From the NCBI GenBank assembly GCA_019923605.1, contig JAHXGM010000004.1:1-38877 (forward strand): DNA of 38,877 nt. The letters run 5' to 3'. The notes beneath the pieces were generated by a model. That model saw only the letters and a program-made list of their open reading frames with translations. It had not been told where the DNA came from and did no database searches. This stretch comes from Candidatus Nealsonbacteria bacterium (GTDB taxonomy: Bacteria > Patescibacteriota > Minisyncoccia > Minisyncoccales > CSSED10-335). Shown in pieces: positions 23,420-31,547 of this stretch (positions are counted from its first letter, which is position 1; each line of letters starts with the position of its first letter). Position numbers and translations under genes: made by a program.

Positions 23420-24172
23420 TTATAGCCCAGTTGGAGCATCAATAAAAAAAGTTTTAACTTTAAATTTTTTCTTAACCACATCTGCAAGAGCTTTTACTCC
23501 AGTTGTCTCGGTAGCATAATGCCCCGCGAATATAACATTAATTTTAGCATCTTTTACTACTTCAAGAATATCAGCTGCATCTCCGGTTATAAAAAGATCT
23601 GCCTCTTTCTTAATTGCTTCAAAAACAAGAAACGGAGCCCCCCCACTAACAATTGCGATTCTCTTTATTTTATTCTTCCCTCTTTTTAATATAATTGGTT
23701 TTGAATCTATTGTCTTTTCTAGTTTTTTAACTATTTCTTCAACGGAAATAGGAGATCTTTCTCCAATCCATCCAATACTTTGTCCTCCATAAGATCCCAT
23801 AGAATCTTTTATTTCTACCCCCAGTATCTTCATTAATTGAGCATTATTACCAGACTTAGGATGAGCATCAAGCGGTAAATGAGAAGTATAAAATGAAATA
23901 TCATTATCAAGTAAAAAAGAAACTCTATCTTTCATCCATCCCTTCATTGATGGATCTGCTTTTTTCCAAAAAATACCATGATGAGCAACAATCATGTCTG
24001 CTCCTTGTTTTTTAGCTTCCTTAAAAACATCCAGCCCTGCCGTTACACAAAAAGCAATCTTCTTTACATTATCTAATCCTTCTATTTGAAGACCATTCCA
24101 AGAATCATCTTCAAATTTAGAGTTATCAAGATATTTATCTAGAAATAAAACTAACTCTTTTAATTTTGCCAT
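23420..24172 (-). CDS. NIF3/YbgI-family dinuclear metal protein
   Basis: 250 residues. It has the family's metal ligands: VAHHGIFWKKADP (His64-His65), TSHLPLDAHP, and FAGHYATETTGVKAL near the C-terminus. Members form toroidal hexamers with two metals per subunit, and some are annotated as GTP cyclohydrolase I type 2, but function is not settled. The message is predicted leaderless: TGGTAAAAT ends exactly 6 nt before the ATG. A terminator at 24219-24249 insulates it from upstream transcription. Confidence 0.9.
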   Translation of the reverse strand: MAKLKELVLFLDKYLDNSKFEDDSWNGLQIEGLDNVKKIAFCVTAGLDVFKEAKKQGADMIVAHHGIFWKKADPSMKGWMKDRVSFLLDNDISFYTSHLPLDAHPKSGNNAQLMKILGVEIKDSMGSYGGQSIGWIGERSPISVEEIVKKLEKTIDSKPIILKRGKNKIKRIAIVSGGAPFLVFEAIKKEADLFITGDAADILEVVKDAKINVIFAGHYATETTGVKALADVVKKKFKVKTFFIDAPTGL

Positions 24173-24178
24173 ACCAGC

Positions 24179-24187
24179 ATTTTACCA
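24179..24187 (-). promoter_or_regulatory. Extended -10 promoter of the NIF3 gene, leaderless spacing
   Basis: TGGTAAAAT on the minus strand ends 6 nt before the ATG at 24172, which places the normal transcription start on the A of the start codon. Confidence 0.55.
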
Positions 24188-24218
24188 TAGCTTCAAAAGA
24201 GATAAAAGCTTTTTGGAC

Positions 24219-24249
24219 AAAAAAAGGCCTGTTATTTTAAACAGGCTTT
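24219..24249 (-). terminator. Intrinsic terminator, originally of the U32 gene
   Basis: GCCTGTT pairs with AACAGGC around a 6-nt loop (10 bp with flanks), followed by seven T on the minus strand. The stem-top and loop sequence (GTTTAAAATAAC) is the same as in the terminator at 20360-20392. It now lies beyond the IS30 insertion from its gene. Confidence 0.85.
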
Positions 24250-24277
24250 AATAATAATTTATTACCTAATGATAAAT

Positions 24278-25289
24278 CTTGAATTCAACACTGAAGTGCA
24301 ACGATAGATTTTGAATAAAACATACCCGTGCGGTACGCTGGAGATAATTATAAACCAGTAACCAACACGAATATGTATACGCATTTTAACAGAGATGACC
24401 GATCTGTCATCTCCAGCTGCTTGAGAATGGGAGAATCGTACTCTTCCATAGGGGAAAGGATAGGTAAAAACAAAGGAGCCATCTTTAGAGAAATTCAACG
24501 GAACAAAGATAAAGATGGTGCATATGATGCTCGCAGGGCAGACAAACGAGCCAGAGAAAGACGAAAACATTCCAAGGTTAAATGCAGGAAAATAGAGAAT
24601 AATAAAGATCTTTCTTTTAAGATAGAAGAAAGGATCGACCCCTTAACTTCTCCCGAAGTCGTAGCATACGAGCTTGGCATATCCCATGAGACTATCTACT
24701 CTTGGATTTACAGGTCTCGTCCCGATTTAAAACAACAGCTTCCTCAAAGAGGTAAAAAAAGAAGGCGTTATGGTTCAAAAAGAAGTAAAAAACAGGGATG
24801 GACACAGAATGTACGCTCTATCGATGAGAAGCCAGAAACAGGAGAATGTTGGGAAGGAGACACTGTAAAGGGTATTACCAAAGAAAGGTTGCTGACCCAC
24901 GTAGAGCAGAAATCCCTCTTTACCAGAGTCGATCTGTTACCTGATGGAACAGCAGATGCAGTCCATGCCATTCTCAAAAAAAAGCCCCTCCCCGAGATTA
25001 TCGTCTATGATAGAGGTCCAGAATTTGCTCTCTGGAAGATGATAGAAAGGGACACCGGAGCAGATATTTACTTTGCATATCCTTATCATCCCTGGGAACG
25101 AGGCAAGAATGAGAATACCAATGGACGATTAAGACGAGTATTTCCAAAGAAGTTTAATTTTAGTAAGATAAATCAAAGAGATGTGGACGGGGTGGTTTGG
25201 GTGATGAATCACACTCCGCGCAAATCTCTTTCCTGGCGTACTCCTTGCACAGTATATGGTAAGTGTTGCACTTCAAGCTAGAATTCAAG
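24278..25289 (+). mobile_element. IS30-family insertion sequence
   Basis: TGAAGTGCAAC (24292-24302) recurs inverted as GTTGCACTTCA (25265-25275), giving the core terminal repeats. Outside them CTTGAATTC (24278-24286) and GAATTCAAG (25281-25289) are also inverted copies. The simplest reading is insertion into the palindrome CTTGAATTCAAG with duplication of part of it (up to GAATTCAA), which fits the family's known preference for symmetric targets. Exact ends are uncertain by a few bases. Confidence 0.75.
24373..25281 (+). CDS. IS30-family transposase
   Basis: About 302 residues from the ATG at 24373 (MYTHFNRDDRSVISSCLRMG); a GTG at 24328 is in frame but adds non-homologous residues. It has an N-terminal HTH (SYSSIGERIGKNKGAIFREI), then a second one (ELGISHETIYSWIYRSRPDL). 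The DDE core is CWEGDTVKG (Asp), IVYDRGPEFALW (Asp) and PWERGKNENTNGRLR (Glu). DNG is changed to DRG, but the Asp itself is kept. The last codons run through the right inverted repeat. The reading frame is intact, so it may be recent. Confidence 0.9.
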   Translation: MYTHFNRDDRSVISSCLRMGESYSSIGERIGKNKGAIFREIQRNKDKDGAYDARRADKRARERRKHSKVKCRKIENNKDLSFKIEERIDPLTSPEVVAYELGISHETIYSWIYRSRPDLKQQLPQRGKKRRRYGSKRSKKQGWTQNVRSIDEKPETGECWEGDTVKGITKERLLTHVEQKSLFTRVDLLPDGTADAVHAILKKKPLPEIIVYDRGPEFALWKMIERDTGADIYFAYPYHPWERGKNENTNGRLRRVFPKKFNFSKINQRDVDGVVWVMNHTPRKSLSWRTPCTVYGKCCTSS

Positions 25290-26490
25290 AACTCCTCTTT
25301 TTTAGCTTATATACCTCCGCACCTCTAGCTACTTTAAAAGGCATCTTAACTCCAATTTCCTGACTCTTTATCCCTTTTACTACTTTCTTGTTATTAATCT
25401 CCATTTCAGAAGCAACCACCTCCTTAATTCCTATATCATCTCCAATTATAATGATTCGATCCCCTTCTTGTAATTCAGAAACTAATTTAATAGTTATAGC
25501 TCCTACTTTAGGATAAAATTTAATAACTTTTCCAACAAAAACTTTTTCAATTTCTGAAGCTGAACTATCGACTTGAGAGAAATCAGATGGAAGTGGTTTC
25601 CCTAAAAAGAAACCGGAAGAAAAGCCCCTATTATAAACACCTTCTAGCTCCTTCATTAATTCTATGGTTCTTTCTTTTGTAAGTTTAGTGTCAATTGCCT
25701 CTCTGTAAACTCTAACAACCGCATCAACATATCTTGAATCCCTATTCCTTCCTTCAATCTTAAATGAATGAACTCCTATTTTCTTCAATTCTTCTACAAA
25801 GGGTAAAACACAAAGATCTTTGGCCGACATCACCTTACTACCTTCTAATGTTAACTCATGACCAAGCCCTTCTTCTTTTATAAAATAACTTCTTCTACAA
25901 GGCTGAAAGCATTCTCCTCTATTGGCAGATTTATTGTACAAAAACTGACTGGTGAAACATCTTCCTGAAACTGAAACACACATCGCACCATGAATAAAGA
26001 CTTCAACTTCAAGTCCTTTTATTTTCATAATCTCTTTTACTTGCTTTAAATTCAATTCTCTAGCAAGAACCACCCTTTTTGCTCCCAGTTTTTTATAAAA
26101 TTTAGCCGATAATGTATTTGCAATTGATGCTTGAGTTGATATAAAAAATGGAACTTTATGCTTTTTACAAAATTCAATAACTGCAAGATCCCAGCAAATT
26201 ATTGCATCAACTTTACCCTTCACTTTTTTAATGGTTGATTCTAATTTCTTCAATTCTTGATCATAGATTATTGTATTCATAACTAAATACATTTTTGGCT
26301 TTCTGGGATAAGAATCGCAAATCTTTTTAATTTTAGGTAAATCAGATATTTTGAAGTTCCTTTTACCAGCTCTCATTGTGAAATCATTGACACCGAAATA
26401 AACGGCATCAGCTCCCGCTTTACAAGCTGCTACCAGCATAGGAATATTTCCAACCGGAGCCATTAATTCAATTTTTTTATTTTTATTCAT
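25285..26490 (-). CDS. Peptidase U32 family protein (RNA hydroxylation-type)
   Basis: 401 residues. It begins IELMAPVGNIPMLVAACKAG with ADAVYFG, a TIM-barrel-like start. The U32 signature is clear: VFIHGAMCVSVSGRCFTSQF and NRGECFQPCRR, with the cysteines that hold a cluster in characterised relatives. Family members such as TrhP, RlhA and UbiU act in tRNA, 23S rRNA or ubiquinone hydroxylation; the specific target here is not clear. The C-terminal ~80 residues form a beta domain (GKVIKFYPKVGAITIKLVSE). The stop lies inside the GAATTCAAG at the IS30 border, so the insertion spared the reading frame. Confidence 0.88.
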   Translation of the reverse strand: MNKNKKIELMAPVGNIPMLVAACKAGADAVYFGVNDFTMRAGKRNFKISDLPKIKKICDSYPRKPKMYLVMNTIIYDQELKKLESTIKKVKGKVDAIICWDLAVIEFCKKHKVPFFISTQASIANTLSAKFYKKLGAKRVVLARELNLKQVKEIMKIKGLEVEVFIHGAMCVSVSGRCFTSQFLYNKSANRGECFQPCRRSYFIKEEGLGHELTLEGSKVMSAKDLCVLPFVEELKKIGVHSFKIEGRNRDSRYVDAVVRVYREAIDTKLTKERTIELMKELEGVYNRGFSSGFFLGKPLPSDFSQVDSSASEIEKVFVGKVIKFYPKVGAITIKLVSELQEGDRIIIIGDDIGIKEVVASEMEINNKKVVKGIKSQEIGVKMPFKVARGAEVYKLKKRSS

Positions 26491-26546
26491 ATTTATTTAC
26501 TGGATTATAGTTAATTGGTATGAGTAAATCCCCTAGCACCTAAGCC

Positions 26547-28568
26547 CTATTTTTGATAAGAATCAAGAATACGATCCAAGATAGACTTTTTATTATAATT
26601 TGGCTCAATACCATCATCGACTGTTATAACAGATTCATTTTCTTGTTTATAATTATTACTATCTATTTTTGAAGAAACATTAAGGGGCTTAATGAACCTA
26701 GAAAGCTCGTTATAGTAACTCTCATTACCTCCTCTCTTGGCCTCAAACGGAAAAGATAGGTATAATTCTTTCCTTGCCCTCGTTAAAGCTACGTAAAATA
26801 GTCTTTGCTCTTCTGCTACTTCTTCAGGAGAATTAAGAGCGAAGCTAATGGGCAGAACTCCTTCCGCTACGTTCATTATAAACACTGCATCCCATTCAAG
26901 ACCCTTAGCAGAATGAATGGTAGTTAAGGTAACCGGCTCTTGATCCTCAAAAGATGATGCGGTATCAAAAATTCCCTTTTCTGGGCGATCAATGGCAAAA
27001 TCAGCGAGAAAAGTATCTAATGAAGAATATCTATTGCTAATTTCTTTAATCACCTCAAGATCATTCAAGCGAATATTCCAATCATCATAATTATCCTTCA
27101 ATAACACTAAATAATATTCCATTATGGTCTCCAACTGTTCAAATACTTTTAATTCATCTTTTGACGCTTTCTTTAATATAAAAGATAATCGCTCTAATTG
27201 TTTTTCATATTTATTGCCCCTATATTGCGATGATAAATGATCAATGATTTCATCAAAAGAAGATATTTGAAAAACATTTACTAAAATATTTTCTGCGGTT
27301 TTGGGACCAACTCCAGGAAGCATCATCAATATTCTACTCCAAGCTAATTCATCTCTACGATTTGAGAGAACTTTTAAGTGGGAAAGGAAATCTTTCACGT
27401 GGGCCATTTCATAAAACTTGCGCCCACCGACCACTTGATAGGGAATCCTCATTTTATCTAACTGAATTTGTAATGATATTGAAATGAAGGCTGATCGGAA
27501 AAGAACTCCTTGGTTTCCCAAATTAACTCCCCCATCTCTTAAATCCCTTATCTTTCTTGCTATCCAATCTGCTTCTTCGTATTGATTTTTAAAATATTGA
27601 AGCTTTGGACTTCGACCAATTTCTTTATTGGCTGAAATTAAAACTTTTGAATATTTGTTTTCCATATTTTCAAGAACCGCATTAGCTACATCTAGGATTG
27701 ATTGAGTGCTACGATAATTCTCTTCTAATGCTACCTTCTTACATTCTTTAAATCTTTCCGGAAAAATCATTATATTGTCATGAGAAGCACCCCGAAAGCT
27801 ATAGATACTTTGAGCATCGTCTCCTACCACCACCACATTTCTATGATCTTTAGCCAATAAATAAGTGATGTCTCCTTGTAATGGATTAGTATCTTGATAC
27901 TCATCTACCATGATATATTCATATTCTCGAGAGATTTTTTTTCTCATATCTTCATCTTCCAACAATATCCTAAGGTATGTAAGCAGGTCATCGTAATCTA
28001 AGTAATTCTTATCTATCTTATATTCGGCATACTTTTTTCTAATTTCTTCTACATCTTCATTATATTGGATGAAATAAGGGTATTGTTTCTTTAAAACTTC
28101 GGCAATTGATACCCCCTTATTTATCGATGAGCTAATAATTGATTTTAAAGTCTCTTTCTTGGGAAATCTTTTCCCTTTCTCAATTAATCCCAATGAATCA
28201 GCGCATCTACGCACTGCTTCTTCTGCATCGCTTTCATCTAGGACTGAAAAAGATTTGGGGAAACCAAAGAATTTAGAATTCCTTTTTAGTGTTTTATAAG
28301 CAAATGAATGAAAGGTTCCTCCATTTATTCTCTGGCATCTTTCATCACGGCTTGATGATCGAGAAAGCATTTCTCTTGCTGCTTTCCTGGTAAAGGTAAG
28401 TAAAAGAATTGATTCCGGCTTTACTCCTTCTTGAATCAAAAAAAGAGCACGGTATTCAATTACTCGTGTTTTTCCTGAGCCTGCTCCAGCCAAAACAAGC
28501 ATAGGTCCATCCTTTGAAGTTACTGCTGTATATTGAGAGGGATTAAGGTCTAATTTAAAGTCAAACAT
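26547..28568 (-). CDS. UvrD/PcrA-family superfamily 1 DNA helicase
   Basis: 673 residues. A 3'-5' helicase of DNA repair and replication. Motifs in order: Walker A LAGAGSGKTRVI (27-38), Ia LLTFTRKAAREML, II VDEYQDTNPLQ, III VVGDDAQSIYSFRGA, IV LEENYRSTQ, V TIHSAKGLEWDAVF, VI EEQRLFYVALTRARKELYLS. The C-terminal tail beyond motif VI is short and lacks a clear Tudor-like end. An 18-bp palindrome (28571-28588) overlaps its putative -10, suggesting repression. It is preceded by a terminator and so is a separate transcription unit. Confidence 0.93.
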   Translation of the reverse strand: MFDFKLDLNPSQYTAVTSKDGPMLVLAGAGSGKTRVIEYRALFLIQEGVKPESILLLTFTRKAAREMLSRSSSRDERCQRINGGTFHSFAYKTLKRNSKFFGFPKSFSVLDESDAEEAVRRCADSLGLIEKGKRFPKKETLKSIISSSINKGVSIAEVLKKQYPYFIQYNEDVEEIRKKYAEYKIDKNYLDYDDLLTYLRILLEDEDMRKKISREYEYIMVDEYQDTNPLQGDITYLLAKDHRNVVVVGDDAQSIYSFRGASHDNIMIFPERFKECKKVALEENYRSTQSILDVANAVLENMENKYSKVLISANKEIGRSPKLQYFKNQYEEADWIARKIRDLRDGGVNLGNQGVLFRSAFISISLQIQLDKMRIPYQVVGGRKFYEMAHVKDFLSHLKVLSNRRDELAWSRILMMLPGVGPKTAENILVNVFQISSFDEIIDHLSSQYRGNKYEKQLERLSFILKKASKDELKVFEQLETIMEYYLVLLKDNYDDWNIRLNDLEVIKEISNRYSSLDTFLADFAIDRPEKGIFDTASSFEDQEPVTLTTIHSAKGLEWDAVFIMNVAEGVLPISFALNSPEEVAEEQRLFYVALTRARKELYLSFPFEAKRGGNESYYNELSRFIKPLNVSSKIDSNNYKQENESVITVDDGIEPNYNKKSILDRILDSYQK

Positions 28569-28570
28569 AT

Positions 28571-28588
28571 TAAACTAGGGCTAGTTTA
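28571..28588 (-). promoter_or_regulatory. 18-bp palindrome at the helicase promoter (candidate operator)
   Basis: TAAACTAG and CTAGTTTA form a perfect inverted repeat with 2 nt between, starting 3 nt upstream of the ATG at 28568. The minus-strand extended -10 candidate TGCTAAACT (28583-28591) overlaps one arm. The sequence is not a known LexA box. Confidence 0.45.
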
Positions 28589-28602
28589 GCATAACAAGAA
28601 AG

Positions 28603-28625
28603 AAAAAAAGGAGCAAATAGCCCCT
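28603..28625 (-). terminator. Intrinsic terminator of the zinc-ribbon/DUF3467 unit
   Basis: On the minus strand AGGGGC pairs with GCTCCT (one G-U) around a 5-nt loop, followed by seven T. The G-U would be a mismatch on the plus strand, so it acts on the minus strand. Confidence 0.75.
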
Positions 28626-28646
28626 ACTTTTTTAACATAAAAAATA

Positions 28647-28925
28647 CTAAAATCCTATTTTAGGACCATCTAAATTACCCGCTTCTTCTATTGAACCAAA
28701 CTGACTCTCATATTTTTGAAGATTAATTTCAAGGGCTTTTATCATTCTCTTTAGATGACCCGGACTAACCACTACTCTTGAAACCATGACTCCGGTAGGA
28801 GGAAATACACTTAAGAAATCCAAGCAAAACTCTTCCTTTGAATGTCTAATTTCTATTACATTTGAATATAGCGCTTTAGCTACTTCGTCTGGAACCCTGA
28901 TTTGAATCTTTTGATCATTATTCAT
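28647..28925 (-). CDS. DUF3467 family protein
   Basis: 92 residues from the ATG at 28925 (MNNDQKIQIRVPDEVAKALY). An upstream in-frame start would overlap the previous gene by 47 nt and is less likely. It contains YSNVIEIRHSKEEFCLDFLS, FPPTGVMVSRVVVSPGHLKR and MIKALEINLQKYESQFG, matching the small DUF3467 family of unknown function. It overlaps the zinc-ribbon gene by 8 nt. The start is preceded by AAATAAAT. Confidence 0.8.
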   Translation of the reverse strand: MNNDQKIQIRVPDEVAKALYSNVIEIRHSKEEFCLDFLSVFPPTGVMVSRVVVSPGHLKRMIKALEINLQKYESQFGSIEEAGNLDGPKIGF

Positions 28926-29385
28926 ATTTATTTTTTTTATTAATTTTTTCTTTTGTAATATCAATTAATCTATCAATCATTGCATCAATTTCCTCTTTAT
29001 CTTTTAAATCCTTTAACTCCTTCCTTAGCACAATTTCCTTGATATTGACCATTTCCTTTTTTTTATTGTTATTATTCTCCCATGCTTTATAATCCATATT
29101 TTTCATTACCTCTTCCCATCTTTTTAAATCTGAAATTTCTGTTGAATATTTAACAAGATCTTCAGATGCCTCGTCTGCATTGGTTAACATTTTCATTAAA
29201 ATATCTTTTGCAGTTCCTATACTCGGAGTTATTTTTCTTTTATACATTGCTCCACAATGTGGACAAGATGGTTTCTCTGGAATTTCCATGCCCGAAAGAG
29301 TGCTATTCCAACTATAAATCATTAAAGCCTCATACTCCTTCCTACAAACATGACAGACTACATTTTCTTTAGTAATTTTTGTCAT
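28918..29385 (-). CDS. Zinc-ribbon protein with charged helical tail, unknown
   Basis: 155 residues. Two Cys pairs, VVCHVCRKEYEAL (residues 11 and 14) and SCPHCGAMYKRK (about 41 and 44), make a four-Cys zinc ribbon. The rest is helical and strongly charged (NNNNKKKEMVNIKEIVLRKE, then KDKEEIDAMIDRLIDITKEK). There is no enzyme motif; it may bind nucleic acid or a protein partner. It is coupled to DUF3467. Confidence 0.65.
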   Translation of the reverse strand: MTKITKENVVCHVCRKEYEALMIYSWNSTLSGMEIPEKPSCPHCGAMYKRKITPSIGTAKDILMKMLTNADEASEDLVKYSTEISDLKRWEEVMKNMDYKAWENNNNKKKEMVNIKEIVLRKELKDLKDKEEIDAMIDRLIDITKEKINKKNKYE

Positions 29386-29402
29386 TTTTTTATAATAAGT
29401 TT

Positions 29403-30491
29403 TTAATCACTATAACTAGTTTTTAATTTATTCTCTTTCTTAAACCTTTCAATAGCTAATTGAATTAGCTTATCTATTAAATCCTTGTATTTAATTCCGC
29501 TTTCTTCAAATAATTTCGGATACATACTTATACTTGTAAATCCAGGAATAGTATTAATCTCATTAATAAATATTGATCCGTCTTTTTTTAAAAAAGAATC
29601 TACTCTTCCCAACCCCTCACATGATAATACCTTAAATGTTTTAATGCTGACCTCTTGGATTTCTTTTGTTTCCTCATCTGACAACTTAGCTGGTATCTCT
29701 AAAACTGCTCCGCTATCATCTGTATACTTGGCTTCGTATGAATAAAAATCATGAGTTGGTATTACTTCTCCAGGAATGGATGCAATTGGATCTTCATTTC
29801 CTAAAACTGAACACTCAATTTCTCTTCCTTCAATAAATTCCTCAATTATTATCTTAAGATCATAATCAAAGGCATATTGAATAGCCTTTAAATATTCCTC
29901 CTTATTACTAACCTTACTCACTCCAACTGATGACCCCATATTTGCTGGTTTAACGAAAAATGGGGATCCCAATTTATTTTCAACTTCTTCGTATTCTAAA
30001 ATGTTTTCCTCGGATTTAAAAACAATAAATTTACCGATAGGAAGTCCGGCATCGCGCAATAAACGCTTCATAATATCTTTATCCATTCCAACCGCAGAGC
30101 CTAACACACTCGGTCCAACAAAAGGAAGATTGGCTAATTTTAAAAGTCCTTGAACCGTTCCATCTTCTCCAAAGGGACCGTGTAAAACTGGAAAAATAAC
30201 ATCTAATTTGACTTCATCCTCTCCCCTAATATTTCTAAGTATCCCATCACTTTGAGGGGCAAGTATTACTGATTCACCAGTCTGATCCAAGCTCTTCAAT
30301 TCTTCTTCTCCCTCAAAGAAGGAAACTAAATTAGGGTCAATGAACCATCTGCCTGATTTATCAATAGGAATCAGGACCGGATTATATTTATCTCGATCTA
30401 TGGCTTTAAAAATGTTTCTTGCCGAACGTAAAGAAACTTCATGTTCAGGTGATTTACCTCCAAATAATATTCCGACATTTATTCTTCCCAT
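29403..30491 (-). CDS. ddl: D-alanine--D-alanine ligase
   Basis: 362 residues, an ATP-grasp ligase making D-Ala-D-Ala for the peptidoglycan stem. It has GILFGGKSPEHEVSLRSARN at the start, PVLHGPFGEDGTVQGLL, the ATP-grasp segment KPANMGSSVGVSKV, EEFIEGREIECSVLG, and the metal-binding EINTIPGFTSISMYPKL. All signatures are intact. The gene is apparently monocistronic, between a terminator at 30536-30566 and the zinc-ribbon gene 17 nt downstream. With murC and the L,D-transpeptidase it shows that the cell builds peptidoglycan. Confidence 0.95.
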   Translation of the reverse strand: MGRINVGILFGGKSPEHEVSLRSARNIFKAIDRDKYNPVLIPIDKSGRWFIDPNLVSFFEGEEELKSLDQTGESVILAPQSDGILRNIRGEDEVKLDVIFPVLHGPFGEDGTVQGLLKLANLPFVGPSVLGSAVGMDKDIMKRLLRDAGLPIGKFIVFKSEENILEYEEVENKLGSPFFVKPANMGSSVGVSKVSNKEEYLKAIQYAFDYDLKIIIEEFIEGREIECSVLGNEDPIASIPGEVIPTHDFYSYEAKYTDDSGAVLEIPAKLSDEETKEIQEVSIKTFKVLSCEGLGRVDSFLKKDGSIFINEINTIPGFTSISMYPKLFEESGIKYKDLIDKLIQLAIERFKKENKLKTSYSD

Positions 30492-30535
30492 AATCTTTAT
30501 TATTAATTTTAGAACTTAATTCATTTTAACATAAA

Positions 30536-30566
30536 ATAAAGGACTCGCAATAATATATTGCGAGTC
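30536..30566 (-). terminator. Intrinsic terminator after the cyclophilin gene
   Basis: GACTCGCAATA and TATTGCGAGTC form a perfect 11-bp stem with a 3-nt loop. The minus-strand tail is CTTTATTTTAT, T-rich but broken, so termination may be moderate. Confidence 0.7.
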
Positions 30567-30587
30567 AAATAATATAAATCTAAATTC

Positions 30588-31229
30588 TTATTTCTCTTTC
30601 TCTAGTATAGAGATGCTTTTAATTACTATGTCTTGATTAGGTCTATCAAATCTATCTCTTTCTACCTTTGATATTGCGTCAGCTACTTCTTGTCCGGATA
30701 CCACTTGTCCAAAAATAGTATAAGCTGGTGGAAGTGAATAATCAGCTACCATAATAAAGAATTGACTTCCCTGAGTGTTTGGCCCCGCATTCGCCATTGC
30801 TACAACACCCTTTCTATATCCATTTTGATATATTTTTGAACTTGGATCTATTTCATCATTAAAGCTATATCCCGGGCCTCCTCTTCCAGTTCCAGTAGGA
30901 TCACCGCCTTGAATCATAAACCCATCTATAACTCGGTGGAATATAACACCATCGTAGAATCCTTTTCTTGCAAGTGTAACAAAGTTTTCAACGGTATTTG
31001 GAGCATCATTAGCATAGGTCTTAAACTGGATGTCTCCCATATTAGTTTTTATGGTAATTAAATAGTCCATATATTTATTATTATTTATTGTTTCTTCCGA
31101 ATCTAATTGATTTGGCTCTTGATTATTTTCAATCAATACTTTTCTACCCGAACCACTTAAATAGAAAAAGATTAGTAGAATAATGCAAGTTGATAGAATA
31201 ACCGATATTATTATTTTATTCTTTTTCAT
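30588..31229 (-). CDS. Membrane-anchored cyclophilin-type peptidyl-prolyl isomerase
   Basis: 213 residues. An N-terminal hydrophobic segment (about 5-24, IIISVILSTCIILLIFFYLS) anchors or exports it. There is no proper lipobox, since Thr precedes the Cys. The cyclophilin domain follows from about 55 with FHRVIDGFMIQGGDPTGTGR and GVVAMANAGPNTQGSQFFIM, including the catalytic Arg and the Gln/Phe pocket. It probably assists folding outside the membrane. It starts 8 nt after the stop of the 66-residue gene and ends at a terminator. Confidence 0.92.
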   Translation of the reverse strand: MKKNKIIISVILSTCIILLIFFYLSGSGRKVLIENNQEPNQLDSEETINNNKYMDYLITIKTNMGDIQFKTYANDAPNTVENFVTLARKGFYDGVIFHRVIDGFMIQGGDPTGTGRGGPGYSFNDEIDPSSKIYQNGYRKGVVAMANAGPNTQGSQFFIMVADYSLPPAYTIFGQVVSGQEVADAISKVERDRFDRPNQDIVIKSISILEKEK

Positions 31230-31237
31230 AGTTAATT

Positions 31238-31438
31238 TTAAATTATTAAATTAATATCACTTAGAACACCCAAAAGCCTGGGGATTATTAATATAAAGAC
31301 AATAATTGGTAATATAACCATGGCTACGGTGGCAATAAAGGTCCAAAGAAGATATTTTTTTATCTTCTCAATAGAGGCATATATTTCTTCAATCCTCTTG
31401 CTCTGTGCTTCAATTTTTTCTAAAATTTCTTTTTCCAT
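31238..31438 (-). CDS. Small coiled-coil membrane protein, unknown
   Basis: 66 residues: an N-terminal charged helix (LEKIEAQSKRIEEIYASIEK) and one or two C-terminal hydrophobic segments (about 31-60, with TVAMVILPIIVFILIIPRLL). No known family is recognised, though helix-plus-anchor proteins of this size are common. It is co-transcribed with the cyclophilin gene. The ATG follows AAATAAAT. Confidence 0.6.
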   Translation of the reverse strand: MEKEILEKIEAQSKRIEEIYASIEKIKKYLLWTFIATVAMVILPIIVFILIIPRLLGVLSDINLII

Positions 31439-31461
31439 ATTTATTTATTAAAATGAAAATA

Positions 31462-31524
31462 TCAAACCAAACCTTTTATATTCATAAGTTCAACGGCCGT
31501 TTTTTGGAATTCTTTTTCAGTCAT
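31462..31524 (-). other. 20-codon ORF upstream of the coiled-coil gene
   Basis: MTEKEFQKTAVELMNIKGLV then stop. The sequence is protein-like, but there is no SD and no clear promoter. It may be a small peptide, the relic of a longer gene, or chance. Confidence 0.25.
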
Positions 31525-31547
31525 AAATTATTAACGATAAGCTAAGA

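Noticed and set aside
24262-24977. Minus-strand ORFs overlapping the IS30 transposase
   Set aside because: They are antisense frames of an intact transposase, with low-complexity Ser/Leu text.
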